This document shows, piece by piece, positions 1-8,301 of a stretch of 64,000 nt of DNA; position 1 is the stretch's first letter; each line of letters opens with the position of its first letter. Origin of the DNA: CAVYXZ01 sp965223835 (lineage in GTDB: Bacteria > Chloroflexota > Anaerolineae > Aggregatilineales > Phototrophicaceae); contig CBDCXQ010000001.1 of assembly GCA_965223835.1 (NCBI GenBank), positions 3,844,001 to 3,908,000 of the forward strand, in the 5' to 3' direction. The notes under the pieces are model-generated. The model made no database searches, was not told the origin of the DNA, and saw only the letters and a program-made list of their open reading frames with translations. Both the position numbers and the translations under genes were made by a program.

Positions 1-530
1 TGGCTCATAATCTGGCCCAACTTCCAGATGGGCCGCATATCCCCTTTTCGACTCAAATTTCAAGGGTACTCGGTCCGGTAGCAACCGGCAATATCGCAAC
101 CACAAACAACCCACCCGGATTAGTGTGCATTGGCACCGCTCAACTGGCGCTGCCCATGTTCCGTGCCAATCAATTAAGCATGGAAATCCAAGCGGCCCAT
201 CGGCTGGTGGAAAGCACGTTGCACGCCCTGATGGTCAGTGGCGAAATTGAAAAGTCGCTGACAGAATACCGTCAACAACAGCGACAGCTTAGCCGCGCCT
301 ATCGTCAACACAATCATGAACTCGCGATGGGTCGCCAGTTTAGCCAGGGTGAAAAACTAATCCTCGCGGCGGCGGCGCATCATCCGGCGGCGGCAGAACG
401 GTTCTTCACCTACCTGAATCAATCTATCACCCGCGGTCAATTGCTGCGGCCTGGAACCGTCATTCAGGCGTTACGTCGCGGCGAGAAACCAGTTCCAGCC
501 AAACCGCAATCCGTCACCCAATTTCCCTGA
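1..530 (+). CDS. C-terminal part of an unidentified protein, possibly FAD-dependent oxidoreductase
   Basis: The reading frame is open from the left edge of the window to a TGA at 528-530, so only the last 175 or so residues are present and the start is missing. A glycine/alanine/threonine-rich stretch (LGPVATGNIATTNN) is followed by IGTA and then a helical, Gln- and Ala-rich tail (MEIQAAHRLVESTLHALM). This order resembles the FAD-pyrophosphate strand and C-terminal helices of geranylgeranyl-reductase or hydroxylase-type flavoproteins, but the usual GDAA motif is not clear. I do not assign a function. The next gene starts about 70 bases downstream. Confidence 0.5.
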   Translation, partial: AHNLAQLPDGPHIPFSTQISRVLGPVATGNIATTNNPPGLVCIGTAQLALPMFRANQLSMEIQAAHRLVESTLHALMVSGEIEKSLTEYRQQQRQLSRAYRQHNHELAMGRQFSQGEKLILAAAAHHPAAAERFFTYLNQSITRGQLLRPGTVIQALRRGEKPVPAKPQSVTQFP

Positions 531-602
531 ATCATTGGGCTTTGCATCATCGCCCGTTTCGGTTGATAATCTCTCGGTCAGAAACGCACGGGAGAAATTA
601 TC

Positions 603-1535
603 ATGCAGATTGGCCTCATGTTAGAAGGTCAGCACGATTTAAATTGGGCACGCTGGTAGCGTATTCTACAAGTCGCGGAAGACAGTGGTTATCAAAGCGT
701 TTTCCGATCTGACCATTATGTGAATCCCCAACCGCCGGATTATGATTCGCTGGAACTGTGGGTCTCGCTCACCTTTGCCGCTACCCATACACAACGCATT
801 GAATTCGGCCCAATGGTCGCGCCGGTCACGTTCCGCCATCCCTCGATGACCGCCCGCATGGCGGCACAGGTTGACGATCTCAGCAACGGACGCCTGGTAC
901 TGGGCCTCGGCGCAGGTTGGAACGAACGTGAACATCACGACTTCGGCGTTCCATTTTATGACCGTAAAACGCGCTTTGACATGTTCGAAGATGCGCTAGA
1001 GATCACGACCCGGCTGTTCAACAGTGACGAGCACGTGAGCTATGACGGCAAGCATTTCTCGCTGAACAACGCCATCTTGCTGCCGCGTCCGCAACGCCCC
1101 GGTGGGCCACCGATTCTGGTTGGTGGACGGGGGCGCAACCGCACATTGCCGATGGCAGCGAAGTATGCCAGAGAATGGAATGTGCCGTTCATCTACATCG
1201 AAGATTTTAAAGACCTCAACACCTATCTGAGCGAACTTCTGGTGGCTGCGGGCCGTCAACCGAGTGAAGTGCAACGCTCGGTCTTCAGCCAGGCACAATT
1301 CGGCAAAAGTGACGCTGATTTAAAAGCCAAACTTGATGGATTCGGCAAGACCAGCGATGAACTGTGGACCGAGCGCGGCATCACTGCCGGGACCGCGTCG
1401 GAGTTTATTGAGCGGTTGGGTCGCTGGCAGGAAGCGGGAGTCGAGCGCCTGCTATTGCAATGGATGGATCTGGACGACATCGAAGGGCTGGAACTGATCG
1501 CCCGCGATGTACTGCCCCATTTTCACAAAGGCTAG
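603..1535 (+). pseudogene. LLM-class (F420/FMN-dependent) oxidoreductase interrupted by in-frame TAG
   Basis: The gene reads from ATG 603, preceded by GGAG, to TAG 1533-1535, about 310 codons. Codon 19 (657-659) is TAG, in the motif NWARW-stop-RILQ. Reading continues in the same frame into EDSGYQSVFRSDHY, SNGRLVLGLGAGWNEREH and RPGGPPILVGGRG, all characteristic of bacterial luciferase-like monooxygenases and F420-dependent oxidoreductases. Homologues usually have Lys, Arg or Gln at the stop position, and CAG to TAG is a single transition. A GTG at 720 could restart translation but would remove the first beta strand and helix of the TIM barrel. I read it as a recent nonsense allele or a sequence error; both flanks of the stop are clearly coding. 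Confidence 0.8.
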
Positions 1536-1627
1536 TGCAGAATGCCCGGTACTGGGTGCTGAGCAAAAATGAATTTCGAAACTTTTTGGCCGCAAAAGCC
1601 TCTTCTGCTTAGGAGGGTTTATGCGCC

Positions 1628-2341
1628 ATGAATAGAACTCGAGTGATCTTTTTCGCGTTTTTACTCACCGCACTGCTGACTGTTGGCCTGGGGGCATTGG
1701 TCGTTCTACGCCGCGACCCGCAAGCGCAGATGCTTTATAGTGCCGATATGTCGCCGACTGCAATCGTCCAATTTAGTGATGAATGGATAATGACGCTGAC
1801 GCAGCAAGCCAAATTTGCAAACGTTACCATACCCACACCCTCTGTAACGCAGGCTCCCTGCGCGTGGTCTTGGGCCAGCCGGGATGAGGTCGCATTCAGT
1901 GAAGACTTAACCGCGAAACTCAGCGAAACCGACGTGCTGAGCACTGCACCATCATTAGTTGTCAGGACATTTTCACGCGGTGAGAATTGCAACACTGACC
2001 AGGGCACACCCAGCTACCACGCAATGGATACCCAAATCAATATCATCTTACGATTGCCACCGGAGATACTGGTGAACAATATGGACATGGCCTACCGGGC
2101 GCTCGAACCCTATTCGCTGGCGATTCTGGAAACACTGGTGGCCTATCCATGTGACACACCCAGTTTTCAAATCGCGTTAACAGTTGAAATCCGCACCAAA
2201 GCAACTTATGGTGAAGCAGTTTATATCTTCTCAACAGATCGCATTGGCTATTTGACAGCCCTGGAACAGCCGGGCACGGGAATCGCGTTCTTTGACCAGT
2301 TAGGCGGACTCCAGACAACACCTGTCATACAGGTCACCTGA
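1628..2341 (+). CDS. Membrane-anchored or secreted hypothetical protein
   Basis: This 237-residue protein opens with a positively charged tip and one hydrophobic helix (residues 5-27, VIFFAFLLTALLTVGLGALVV), so it is either exported or anchored by its N-terminus with the rest outside the cell. The remainder is soluble, has four cysteines, and matches no family I recognise. A strong AGGAGG lies at 1611-1616. A five-codon reading frame (ATG 1621, MRHE) starts just before and overlaps the true ATG, which may affect initiation. Confidence 0.65.
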   Translation: MNRTRVIFFAFLLTALLTVGLGALVVLRRDPQAQMLYSADMSPTAIVQFSDEWIMTLTQQAKFANVTIPTPSVTQAPCAWSWASRDEVAFSEDLTAKLSETDVLSTAPSLVVRTFSRGENCNTDQGTPSYHAMDTQINIILRLPPEILVNNMDMAYRALEPYSLAILETLVAYPCDTPSFQIALTVEIRTKATYGEAVYIFSTDRIGYLTALEQPGTGIAFFDQLGGLQTTPVIQVT

Positions 2342-2347
2342 TGGCCT

Positions 2348-2412
2348 TTGACTTTGCTTCTGGCCCGCGTTAAGCTACCTATCGTCGCACCATCCACACA
2401 GAAAGTAGCTTA
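2348..2412 (+). promoter_or_regulatory. Putative promoter and inverted repeat upstream of the epimerase gene
   Basis: TTGACT (2348-2353) is separated by 17 bases from a weak -10, TAAGCT (2371-2376). A perfect 8-base inverted repeat, TAAGCTAC (2371-2378) and GTAGCTTA (2405-2412), covers this -10 and ends two bases before the GTG start. It could be an operator or a hairpin that hides the start codon. Confidence 0.35.
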
Positions 2413-2414
2413 CC

Positions 2415-3236
2415 GTGAAAGTTCTGGTTACGGGCAGCAGCGGCACCATCGGACGTTATGTTGTGAGTGATTTGATGGCTGCCGGGTATGACGTGCTGGG
2501 CATTGATGTCAATCCGCCTGCCGAAAAACAGGGGCGTTTTCTGCGAGTTGACCTGACACAGCCGGGTGAGGTCTATGAAGCGCTGGCCGGTTCAGATGCA
2601 GTGGTCCACATGGGCGCATGGGCCAATGCCGGGATCGTACCGGATACGCGCACCTATGGCGAAAACACCCAGGGAACGTTCAACGTGTTTCGTGCGTGTA
2701 CTGATCTGGGCATTAAACGGATTGTGTCCGCGTCAAGTGCGCAGGTCTATGGCTTTGCCGCCGCGCCGCCCGTTTACCTGCCGGTCGATGAAAAACACCC
2801 GCTGCGCCCGGTGAACAGTTATGCCCTGTCAAAAGCCGCTGGCGAACAGGCCGCTGATTACTTCGTCAAGAATTTTGGGCTGACGATTCTCTCGTTTCGG
2901 ATCATGGGCACCCGCGTGCCCACAACAATCCCCAACGAAATCGAACAAATCAGGCAAGATCCAGCCGGTGGCAGTTGGTTATTGTGGACCCGTACTGATG
3001 CCCGTGATATGGCCCGCGCCTGCCGGTTGGCGATTGAGAAAGACGAGGTACCCGCCGGACCATACAACGTCACCGGTGGCTTTGTGCTGAAAGAGCCGAT
3101 GGCCGATGTCATTCAGCGCCACTTTGGCGACCAGACTGAAATCCGCAATGACCTGACCAAGCTTCTTTCGCCGCTGAGCTGTGAGCGGGCCTATGCTGCC
3201 TTTGGCTATCGTCCACAACACCTGTGGCAAGATTAA
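2415..3236 (+). CDS. NAD-dependent epimerase/dehydratase (extended SDR)
   Basis: This 273-residue extended short-chain dehydrogenase/reductase has the Rossmann motif G7-SS-G10-TI-G13 at its N-terminus, an acidic residue ending beta-2 (D31) that points to NAD, a serine-rich catalytic strand (SASSAQVYG, 105-113) and the catalytic YALSK (136-140). Such enzymes oxidise or epimerise sugars or nucleotide sugars in the cytoplasm. The start is GTG. The next gene, an enolase-superfamily enzyme, begins 26 bases downstream, so the pair probably act in one sugar or sugar-acid pathway. The exact substrate cannot be read from sequence. Confidence 0.88.
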   Translation: MKVLVTGSSGTIGRYVVSDLMAAGYDVLGIDVNPPAEKQGRFLRVDLTQPGEVYEALAGSDAVVHMGAWANAGIVPDTRTYGENTQGTFNVFRACTDLGIKRIVSASSAQVYGFAAAPPVYLPVDEKHPLRPVNSYALSKAAGEQAADYFVKNFGLTILSFRIMGTRVPTTIPNEIEQIRQDPAGGSWLLWTRTDARDMARACRLAIEKDEVPAGPYNVTGGFVLKEPMADVIQRHFGDQTEIRNDLTKLLSPLSCERAYAAFGYRPQHLWQD

Positions 3237-3262
3237 CTTAATTCAATCAGGAGTTTACTCTC

Positions 3263-4396
3263 GTGAAAATTGTTGATGTTAAGACCGAAACTTTTCGTTA
3301 CAAAGCCTATACGATGCGCGACTCCGATGGGCATGGGCATCCTGGCCCGGAACATGACGCGACCCAAACCCTGCTGACGATCACGACGGACGAGGGCGTG
3401 GCAGGCCATTGCTTCGGAGCCAATGCCGCCGTGATCGAGTCCTTGGTCAAGCCAATCATCATGGGTGAAGATCCTTTTTATCGCGAAAAAATCTGGCGCA
3501 CGTTGTTCGAACGGCAGCGGCTGGCGCTGGACCGCCTGTCAGATAAAGTTTTGGCAACGGTCGATATTGCGCTGTGGGATCTGGCGGGTAAGGCGGTTGA
3601 TCTGCCGGTGTATAAGCTGCTGGGTGCGACCCGTACCAAAGTTCCCGCCTATGCCAGTACGATGTGTGGTGATGATCTGGCAGGCGGCCTGGCAACACCC
3701 GAAGACTATGCACGCTTCGCCTTGCAATGTCAAGAACGGGGCTATACGGCGTTTAAGCTGCATACCTGGCAACCGCCCTATTCGGCTGACCCCAAACGCG
3801 ATGTCGCTGCCTGTGCAGCGGTACGTGAAGCCGTCGGACCCGATATGGTGTTGATGATTGATCCCTATCACTATTACTCACGGGCGCAGGCGTTTTATCT
3901 GGCTAAAGAACTCGAAAAACTCGATTTCTACTGGATGGAAGAACCGATGCCGGAACACAGTACTGCCTCGTATGTCTGGCTGGCAGAGCAAACATCACTC
4001 CATATTGTCGGACCCGAAACCGCCGAAGGCAAACACTTCACCCGCGCCGAGTGGATGGCGCGTAATGCCTGTGACATGACGCGGGCCGGCGTGCGCGACG
4101 TGGGTGGCATCACGCCGATGATGAAGATCGTTCATCTGGCGGAATCGTTTAACATCCAAATGGAATCGCATGGACCGGATGTGGCAAACCTGCATGTGCT
4201 GTGCGCCATGAGTGTTCCCGGCGAATATCACGAACGCGGCCTATTACACCCCTTTATTGATTATGATACGCCACCGGTCTGGCTCCATTCGCTGGGCGAC
4301 CCGATGGATGATGAAGGCTATGTCCACATCTCTGACCGACCGGGCATCGGTCTGGACATCAATTTCGACTACATCCGAGACAATCTTGTGTCATGA
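3263..4396 (+). CDS. Mandelate racemase/muconate lactonizing enzyme family protein (enolase superfamily)
   Basis: This is a 377-residue enolase-superfamily enzyme with the capping domain first and the barrel after. Visible active-site residues are K165-L-H167 at barrel strand 2, metal ligands D200 (MIDPYHYY), E226 (WMEEP) and E252 (GPETAEG), and a D279/H303 pair (RDVGG, ESHG) like the His-Asp dyad of the mandelate racemase subgroup. Members usually dehydrate or epimerise acid sugars using Mg2+. The start is GTG after CAGGAGT. It follows the epimerase gene by 26 bases, which supports sugar-acid catabolism. K-x-H rather than K-x-K hints at a dehydratase, but the substrate is unknown. Confidence 0.88.
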   Translation: MKIVDVKTETFRYKAYTMRDSDGHGHPGPEHDATQTLLTITTDEGVAGHCFGANAAVIESLVKPIIMGEDPFYREKIWRTLFERQRLALDRLSDKVLATVDIALWDLAGKAVDLPVYKLLGATRTKVPAYASTMCGDDLAGGLATPEDYARFALQCQERGYTAFKLHTWQPPYSADPKRDVAACAAVREAVGPDMVLMIDPYHYYSRAQAFYLAKELEKLDFYWMEEPMPEHSTASYVWLAEQTSLHIVGPETAEGKHFTRAEWMARNACDMTRAGVRDVGGITPMMKIVHLAESFNIQMESHGPDVANLHVLCAMSVPGEYHERGLLHPFIDYDTPPVWLHSLGDPMDDEGYVHISDRPGIGLDINFDYIRDNLVS

Positions 4397-4553
4397 ATCA
4401 GGCAGAATAAGCTGACTCGTTGCGGTTCGAGAGACAACTCAAACAACAGACTTACTAATGGCAGCAAATGGCAGTGGTTCATCTGGATTTGGCAGTGATT
4501 ATTCGCGTATGGTAGCGACATCGACCGCACTGAATTGCTTGAGGCATAATCAC

Positions 4554-4964
4554 ATGACCACTGTCAACCTGCACCACAATGATCGTATGCTGCGCACGGC
4601 CCTGCGCGGCAACGGCGTTTTTTCTATCATCAGCGGGGCCGTCTTTATTCTGCTGGCGCAATCTATCGTTGAATTTCTAGGGGTTGCGCCCGATGCCTTC
4701 GTCTTGATCGCAATCATGGGTGTCGGCCTGCTGGGATTCGCCGCGACGCTTTTCTGGCTCACGTCCCGCACGACAATCGACACCCAGTTGGTCTGGGGCG
4801 CGATTATCGGCGATGCGCTTTGGGTGATCGGCAGTATTATGCTACTACTCTTCGACCCTTTCAATTTCAGCACTGCGGGCCGGTGGGCGATTCTTATTAT
4901 CGCCGACACCGTCGGTATCTTCGGGATTTTGCAGTTCGTCGGTTTGCGTCGCAGCCAACACTAA
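4554..4964 (+). CDS. Four-helix integral membrane protein, unknown function
   Basis: I chose ATG 4554 (136 residues) over ATG 4458 because the added upstream residues are polar and low in complexity, and GAGG lies ahead of 4554. Four hydrophobic segments are visible, near residues 20-40, 47-67, 80-100 and 108-128, with short loops, ending QFVGLRRSQH. It has no motif I recognise and resembles small bacterial inner-membrane proteins of unknown role. It is followed by a hairpin that may end the epimerase-dehydratase transcript. Confidence 0.65.
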   Translation: MTTVNLHHNDRMLRTALRGNGVFSIISGAVFILLAQSIVEFLGVAPDAFVLIAIMGVGLLGFAATLFWLTSRTTIDTQLVWGAIIGDALWVIGSIMLLLFDPFNFSTAGRWAILIIADTVGIFGILQFVGLRRSQH

Positions 4965-4977
4965 CCGATCTGTATAA

Positions 4978-5009
4978 GGGGTTAACTCACGCCTGGGTGA
5001 ACCCCATTT
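4978..5009 (+). terminator. Possible Rho-independent terminator
   Basis: GGGGTT at 4978-4983 pairs with AACCCC at 5000-5005, with an inner CAC/GTG pair, followed by ATTT. The U tract is short, so this is a weak terminator at best. Confidence 0.4.
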
Positions 5010-5077
5010 CCGCATAGCATTTATCTGGGAATCACGTATCATGAATGCACTCGAAGATGATTGGCACATGAGCAAAC

Positions 5078-5668
5078 GTGTTCAGATCAAGTATCATTCT
5101 GCTGGGGTTGCTTCTGGTTGCAGCCTGCAACCCCGCTCTTCAATCAATGGCAACTGTTACGCCAACCTCGCGGTTTGCGACCGTCGCCGGTCCCCTCACC
5201 CAACGCACATTGCCCCCAACCTGGACCGCCTCGCCGACGGCAACAGTTTCACCCACGCCCACTGCGACGCCCACCACCACCCCATCGCCGACGCCCAGCG
5301 AAGCCAACATTTGCGCCGGATTTGAACTCCTGCATGAGATGAGCGAACGCTATGTTTATGCCTGGGATGACTATATGCCGATTGTCGTGATGCTCAATCA
5401 TCCCGGAGCCACGATTCGTTTTCAAGCCACCCATCGCCAGAGCGGTGAAGGCACCGGTTTTGAGATGCCCGGCGGCCAGGCCATTGGCGCGGAATTTTAC
5501 ATGAATGCGCTGCCCACTGCGGGCACCTACGATTGGACCCTGAGCGCTTACACTGAAACTTATGGCGATAGCTGCGTCATCACCGGCAGTTTTATTGCCT
5601 TGCGCCCTACTACACCTACGCCCACTCTGCTGCCACCAACTGAGACTCCGACTAAATCTACTAATTAA
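5078..5668 (+). CDS. Secreted lipoprotein with Thr/Pro-rich linker
   Basis: Translation starts at GTG 5078. The N-terminus is a lipoprotein signal (ILLGLLLVAAC, Cys near residue 17), so the mature protein should be lipid-anchored outside the cytoplasmic membrane. Residues 28-75 are a Thr/Pro/Ser-rich linker of a type common in Chloroflexota surface proteins. The globular part (about 76-180) holds two cysteines and ends in a second TP-rich tail. I recognise no catalytic motif. It may bind cell wall or solutes. Confidence 0.7.
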   Translation: MFRSSIILLGLLLVAACNPALQSMATVTPTSRFATVAGPLTQRTLPPTWTASPTATVSPTPTATPTTTPSPTPSEANICAGFELLHEMSERYVYAWDDYMPIVVMLNHPGATIRFQATHRQSGEGTGFEMPGGQAIGAEFYMNALPTAGTYDWTLSAYTETYGDSCVITGSFIALRPTTPTPTLLPPTETPTKSTN

Positions 5669-5878
5669 TAGGCCACTAAAATCTATCAAGATTAACTGCC
5701 TTTAACGCTTAGTTTTCTGCCGCAATCTAATCACGAAACCCACGCATAAGGTCGTGTAGCCAGCAGAACAACCACCTAACCACGATCCCACAAATTGAAT
5801 TAATCCGATTGATGGGCCATCTCCCATATAACTTCGCACAGTATATTCAGTCTCAGGTGACGGATAATGATAGTGGCG

Positions 5879-6196
5879 TCAGCTATCCAGAAAAAGAACT
5901 GACATATATACTGCGATTCCTAGAAATACAATACTTGCAATCAGTGCAAGAGCACTTCCCACCGACCGAATTGATGTTCTCTCATAAACTCGACTCTTGG
6001 TGGCGAGAAAGAGTGCAAGCCAGATGTAGGGAATATAGACGATTTCTAAGCCAGGGAGAATGAGCTGACCATCACCTATCAAAGTGAACAATCGTCCGAA
6101 ATGAGACCAGAAAAAACCCGGAAAGAGCGCAAGGATTGAATAAATAATAATTGAAAGGACGACATCTGACTCTCGCTTTGGCTTCGCCATCATCAA
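5879..6196 (-). CDS. Small membrane protein, three transmembrane segments
   Basis: A 105-residue reading frame on the minus strand starts TTG-ATG-ATG (the MAKPKRES start is plausible) and has three hydrophobic segments: near residues 14-32, 45-65 and 80-103. The hydrophobic pattern makes this the credible strand; the overlapping plus-strand frame at 5809-6063 has no such structure. It is divergent from the MFS gene and shares a 77-base promoter region with it. The function is unknown. Confidence 0.5.
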   Translation of the reverse strand: MMMAKPKRESDVVLSIIIYSILALFPGFFWSHFGRLFTLIGDGQLILPGLEIVYIPYIWLALFLATKSRVYERTSIRSVGSALALIASIVFLGIAVYMSVLFLDS

Positions 6197-6214
6197 CCCT
6201 GTACATTGGACCGA

Positions 6215-6243
6215 TTGTCACAGCCTGGATACACCTGTACAAT
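6215..6243 (+). promoter_or_regulatory. Promoter of the MFS transporter gene with overlapping inverted repeat
   Basis: TTGTCA (6215-6220) and TACAAT (6238-6243) are 17 bases apart, each 5/6 to the sigma-70 consensus, ending 30 bases before the MFS start. The same bases read on the minus strand give TTGTAC and GACAAT, also 17 apart. The arms ATTGTCACAG and CTGTACAAT form an imperfect inverted repeat, so one dimeric regulator could control both divergent genes. Confidence 0.55.
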
Positions 6244-6273
6244 CGCTGAACCTCAACTACAGACGGAATTCAT

Positions 6274-7500
6274 ATGACAACCGAAACCTTGCCGCTTACC
6301 GAAACCCGCAGCAATTATCGTTGGGTGATGTTGGTGATGTGTGCCCTGACGCCTATGTTCGTCGTAACGTTGCCCAACTTCTCCCTGCCACCCATGTTTA
6401 GCATCATTAGCGCCGATCTGGACTTGACACTGGTTCAGATTGGTACCGTGTGGGGCGTGATGATTGGCCTTGCCGGAATCTTTTTTGCGCTGATCGGCGG
6501 TACATTGGGCGACCGCTTTGGTTCGCGCCGCACATTATTCGTGAGTTGTTTGCTAACCGGCCTGTTTGGTTTATCCCGTAGCATCGCCACCGATTTCAAT
6601 ACGCTGCTGATCTCGTCGCTGTTGTTTGGCTTCGCCCAGGCGATTATCCCCGTGATGATGTTCAAGGTCGCCCGGCAGTGGTTCCCGGCCAATCAGTTGG
6701 GCATGGCGAGTGGCGTCATCTCGGCGGGCTTTGCCGGTGGCCTGACGTTGGGGCCGCTGCTGAGCACCAGCGTGATTCTCCCAGCATTGGGGGGTTGGCG
6801 GCAGGTCGTGATATTTTATGGCGTGATAGCGATTGCATTTGCCATCGTCTGGTTGATTGTGCATCCCAGCCAAAAACGCGATACCAATGACTCGACACCT
6901 CAATCATCACTATTGCAAAACGTGCGCTATGTTCTCAAACTGCGCAATGTACTGATTCTGGGTCTGGGCAGTCTGGGCATTAGTGCCTGTTTCGCGGGAT
7001 TTACCGGCTACTTGCCGACGTATCTGAAGACCGTTGGTTGGGCCGACCTGGATGCTGACCGGGCGCTATCAGCCTTTTTCCTGATGAGTTTACTTGCGGT
7101 TGTACCGCTTTCTATTTTGTCAGACCGATGGCATCTGCGGCGCAGATTTCTGATCTTCGCCTCTTTCATTCTGGCAACCGGGATCGGCTCACTGGGATTG
7201 GTCGATCCATCACTGGTGGTGATCATTATCGCGGCAACCGGCATTGTATTCGATTCGTTTATGGCGATCTCCAACGCGACGGTGCTGGAAGTCGAGGGGG
7301 TCGGTTTTGTTTATGCTGGGACCGCACTGGGGATTTCGACGATGATTCGCAATTCCGGTGGGTTCTTTTCGCCACCACTGGGCAATAGTCTGGCGGTCTA
7401 CGGTCCGAGTGTACCCTTTTTGTTCTGGGGTTTGATGGGCTTTTTCGCCGTATTCATGTTCGCATTCGTTCTGAAAATGCCGCAAGCCAAATCGCCATAA
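6274..7500 (+). CDS. MFS transporter (CynX/NimT- or exporter-like)
   Basis: This 408-residue protein has the 12-helix layout of the major facilitator superfamily. The loop 2-3 signature appears as GGTLGDRFGSRR near residues 73-84, and a related loop (LSDRWHLRRR) follows helix 8. The N-terminus is short and cytoplasmic. A good promoter lies just upstream. Transported compounds cannot be inferred from sequence; the ABC sugar operon on the opposite strand ends only 14 bases downstream, so the two units converge. The start is ATG 6274. Confidence 0.88.
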   Translation: MTTETLPLTETRSNYRWVMLVMCALTPMFVVTLPNFSLPPMFSIISADLDLTLVQIGTVWGVMIGLAGIFFALIGGTLGDRFGSRRTLFVSCLLTGLFGLSRSIATDFNTLLISSLLFGFAQAIIPVMMFKVARQWFPANQLGMASGVISAGFAGGLTLGPLLSTSVILPALGGWRQVVIFYGVIAIAFAIVWLIVHPSQKRDTNDSTPQSSLLQNVRYVLKLRNVLILGLGSLGISACFAGFTGYLPTYLKTVGWADLDADRALSAFFLMSLLAVVPLSILSDRWHLRRRFLIFASFILATGIGSLGLVDPSLVVIIIAATGIVFDSFMAISNATVLEVEGVGFVYAGTALGISTMIRNSGGFFSPPLGNSLAVYGPSVPFLFWGLMGFFAVFMFAFVLKMPQAKSP

Positions 7501-7514
7501 AATCAAACAGCGTG

Positions 7515-8297
7515 TTAGCTTGACGTGCCGGTTTGCTTCTCGTCGAAGCGGGACTCAATCATCCCGGTGATGACCTGTTCAACTTCTTCAATATCCGTGT
7601 TGTCGGCATAAAGGTTGCCAACTTGTTGTCCCCGCCGCAACACAACAATGCGGTCCACAACCTGGAATACGTGATAAATATTGTGCGTGATAAAAATGCA
7701 GGCAACACCTTCTTGCTGGGCGCTTTTAATAAAACGTAAAACACCCTGCGTTTCTTCTACGCCGAGGTTGTTGGTCGGCTCATCCAGAATCAATACGTCG
7801 GACTCAAAGTACATGGCCCGCGCAATCGCAATCGACTGCCGCTCACCACCAGAAAGCGACATGATTGGCGTGTCGGGGTCAATGTCTTTCATGATGCCGA
7901 CGCGTTTGAGCAGGTTGCTGGCTTCCGCGTTCATCAGCGGCATATCCATGCGGTTCATGAAACGTGGCCCACGCAGTGGTTCGCGCCCTAGAAACAAATT
8001 GCGCGCAATTGACAATTCCGAAACCAGCGCTGAATCCTGGTAAATGGTTTCGATGCCCATCGCAATGGCGTCCCAGGTGTTTTTGATGTTGACCGGTTGG
8101 CCCTTGAAATAAATCTGACCACTATCTGCTTGCAGCGCACCCGACAAAATCTTTATCAGGGTGGATTTACCCGCACCATTATCACCTAGCAGGGCGACGA
8201 TTTCACCCGGCGCAACTGATAGGGTCACATCGTTCAGCGCCTGTACCTTGCCAAACGACTTGCTGATGTTCTCCATCCGCACCAGTTCATTCGACAT
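7515..8297 (-). CDS. Sugar ABC transporter ATP-binding protein (single domain, XylG/RbsA-like)
   Basis: This 260-residue ATPase energises the adjacent permease. Walker A is GDNGAGKST (37-45), the signature is LSGGERQSIAIARAM (about 149-163), and Walker B is VLILDEPTNNLG, followed by a switch histidine (FITHN). Ribose-type ATPases usually carry two fused ABC domains of about 500 residues. This one has a single domain, as in the fructose/xylose subgroup, and would act as a homodimer. It is the last gene of the operon, four bases after the permease. Confidence 0.9.
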   Translation of the reverse strand: MSNELVRMENISKSFGKVQALNDVTLSVAPGEIVALLGDNGAGKSTLIKILSGALQADSGQIYFKGQPVNIKNTWDAIAMGIETIYQDSALVSELSIARNLFLGREPLRGPRFMNRMDMPLMNAEASNLLKRVGIMKDIDPDTPIMSLSGGERQSIAIARAMYFESDVLILDEPTNNLGVEETQGVLRFIKSAQQEGVACIFITHNIYHVFQVVDRIVVLRRGQQVGNLYADNTDIEEVEQVITGMIESRFDEKQTGTSS

Positions 8298-8301
8298 CGC
8301 G

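Noticed and set aside
5809..6063. 84-residue plus-strand frame opposite the small membrane protein
   Set aside because: It has no ribosome-binding site or recognised feature. The minus-strand frame has clear transmembrane segments.
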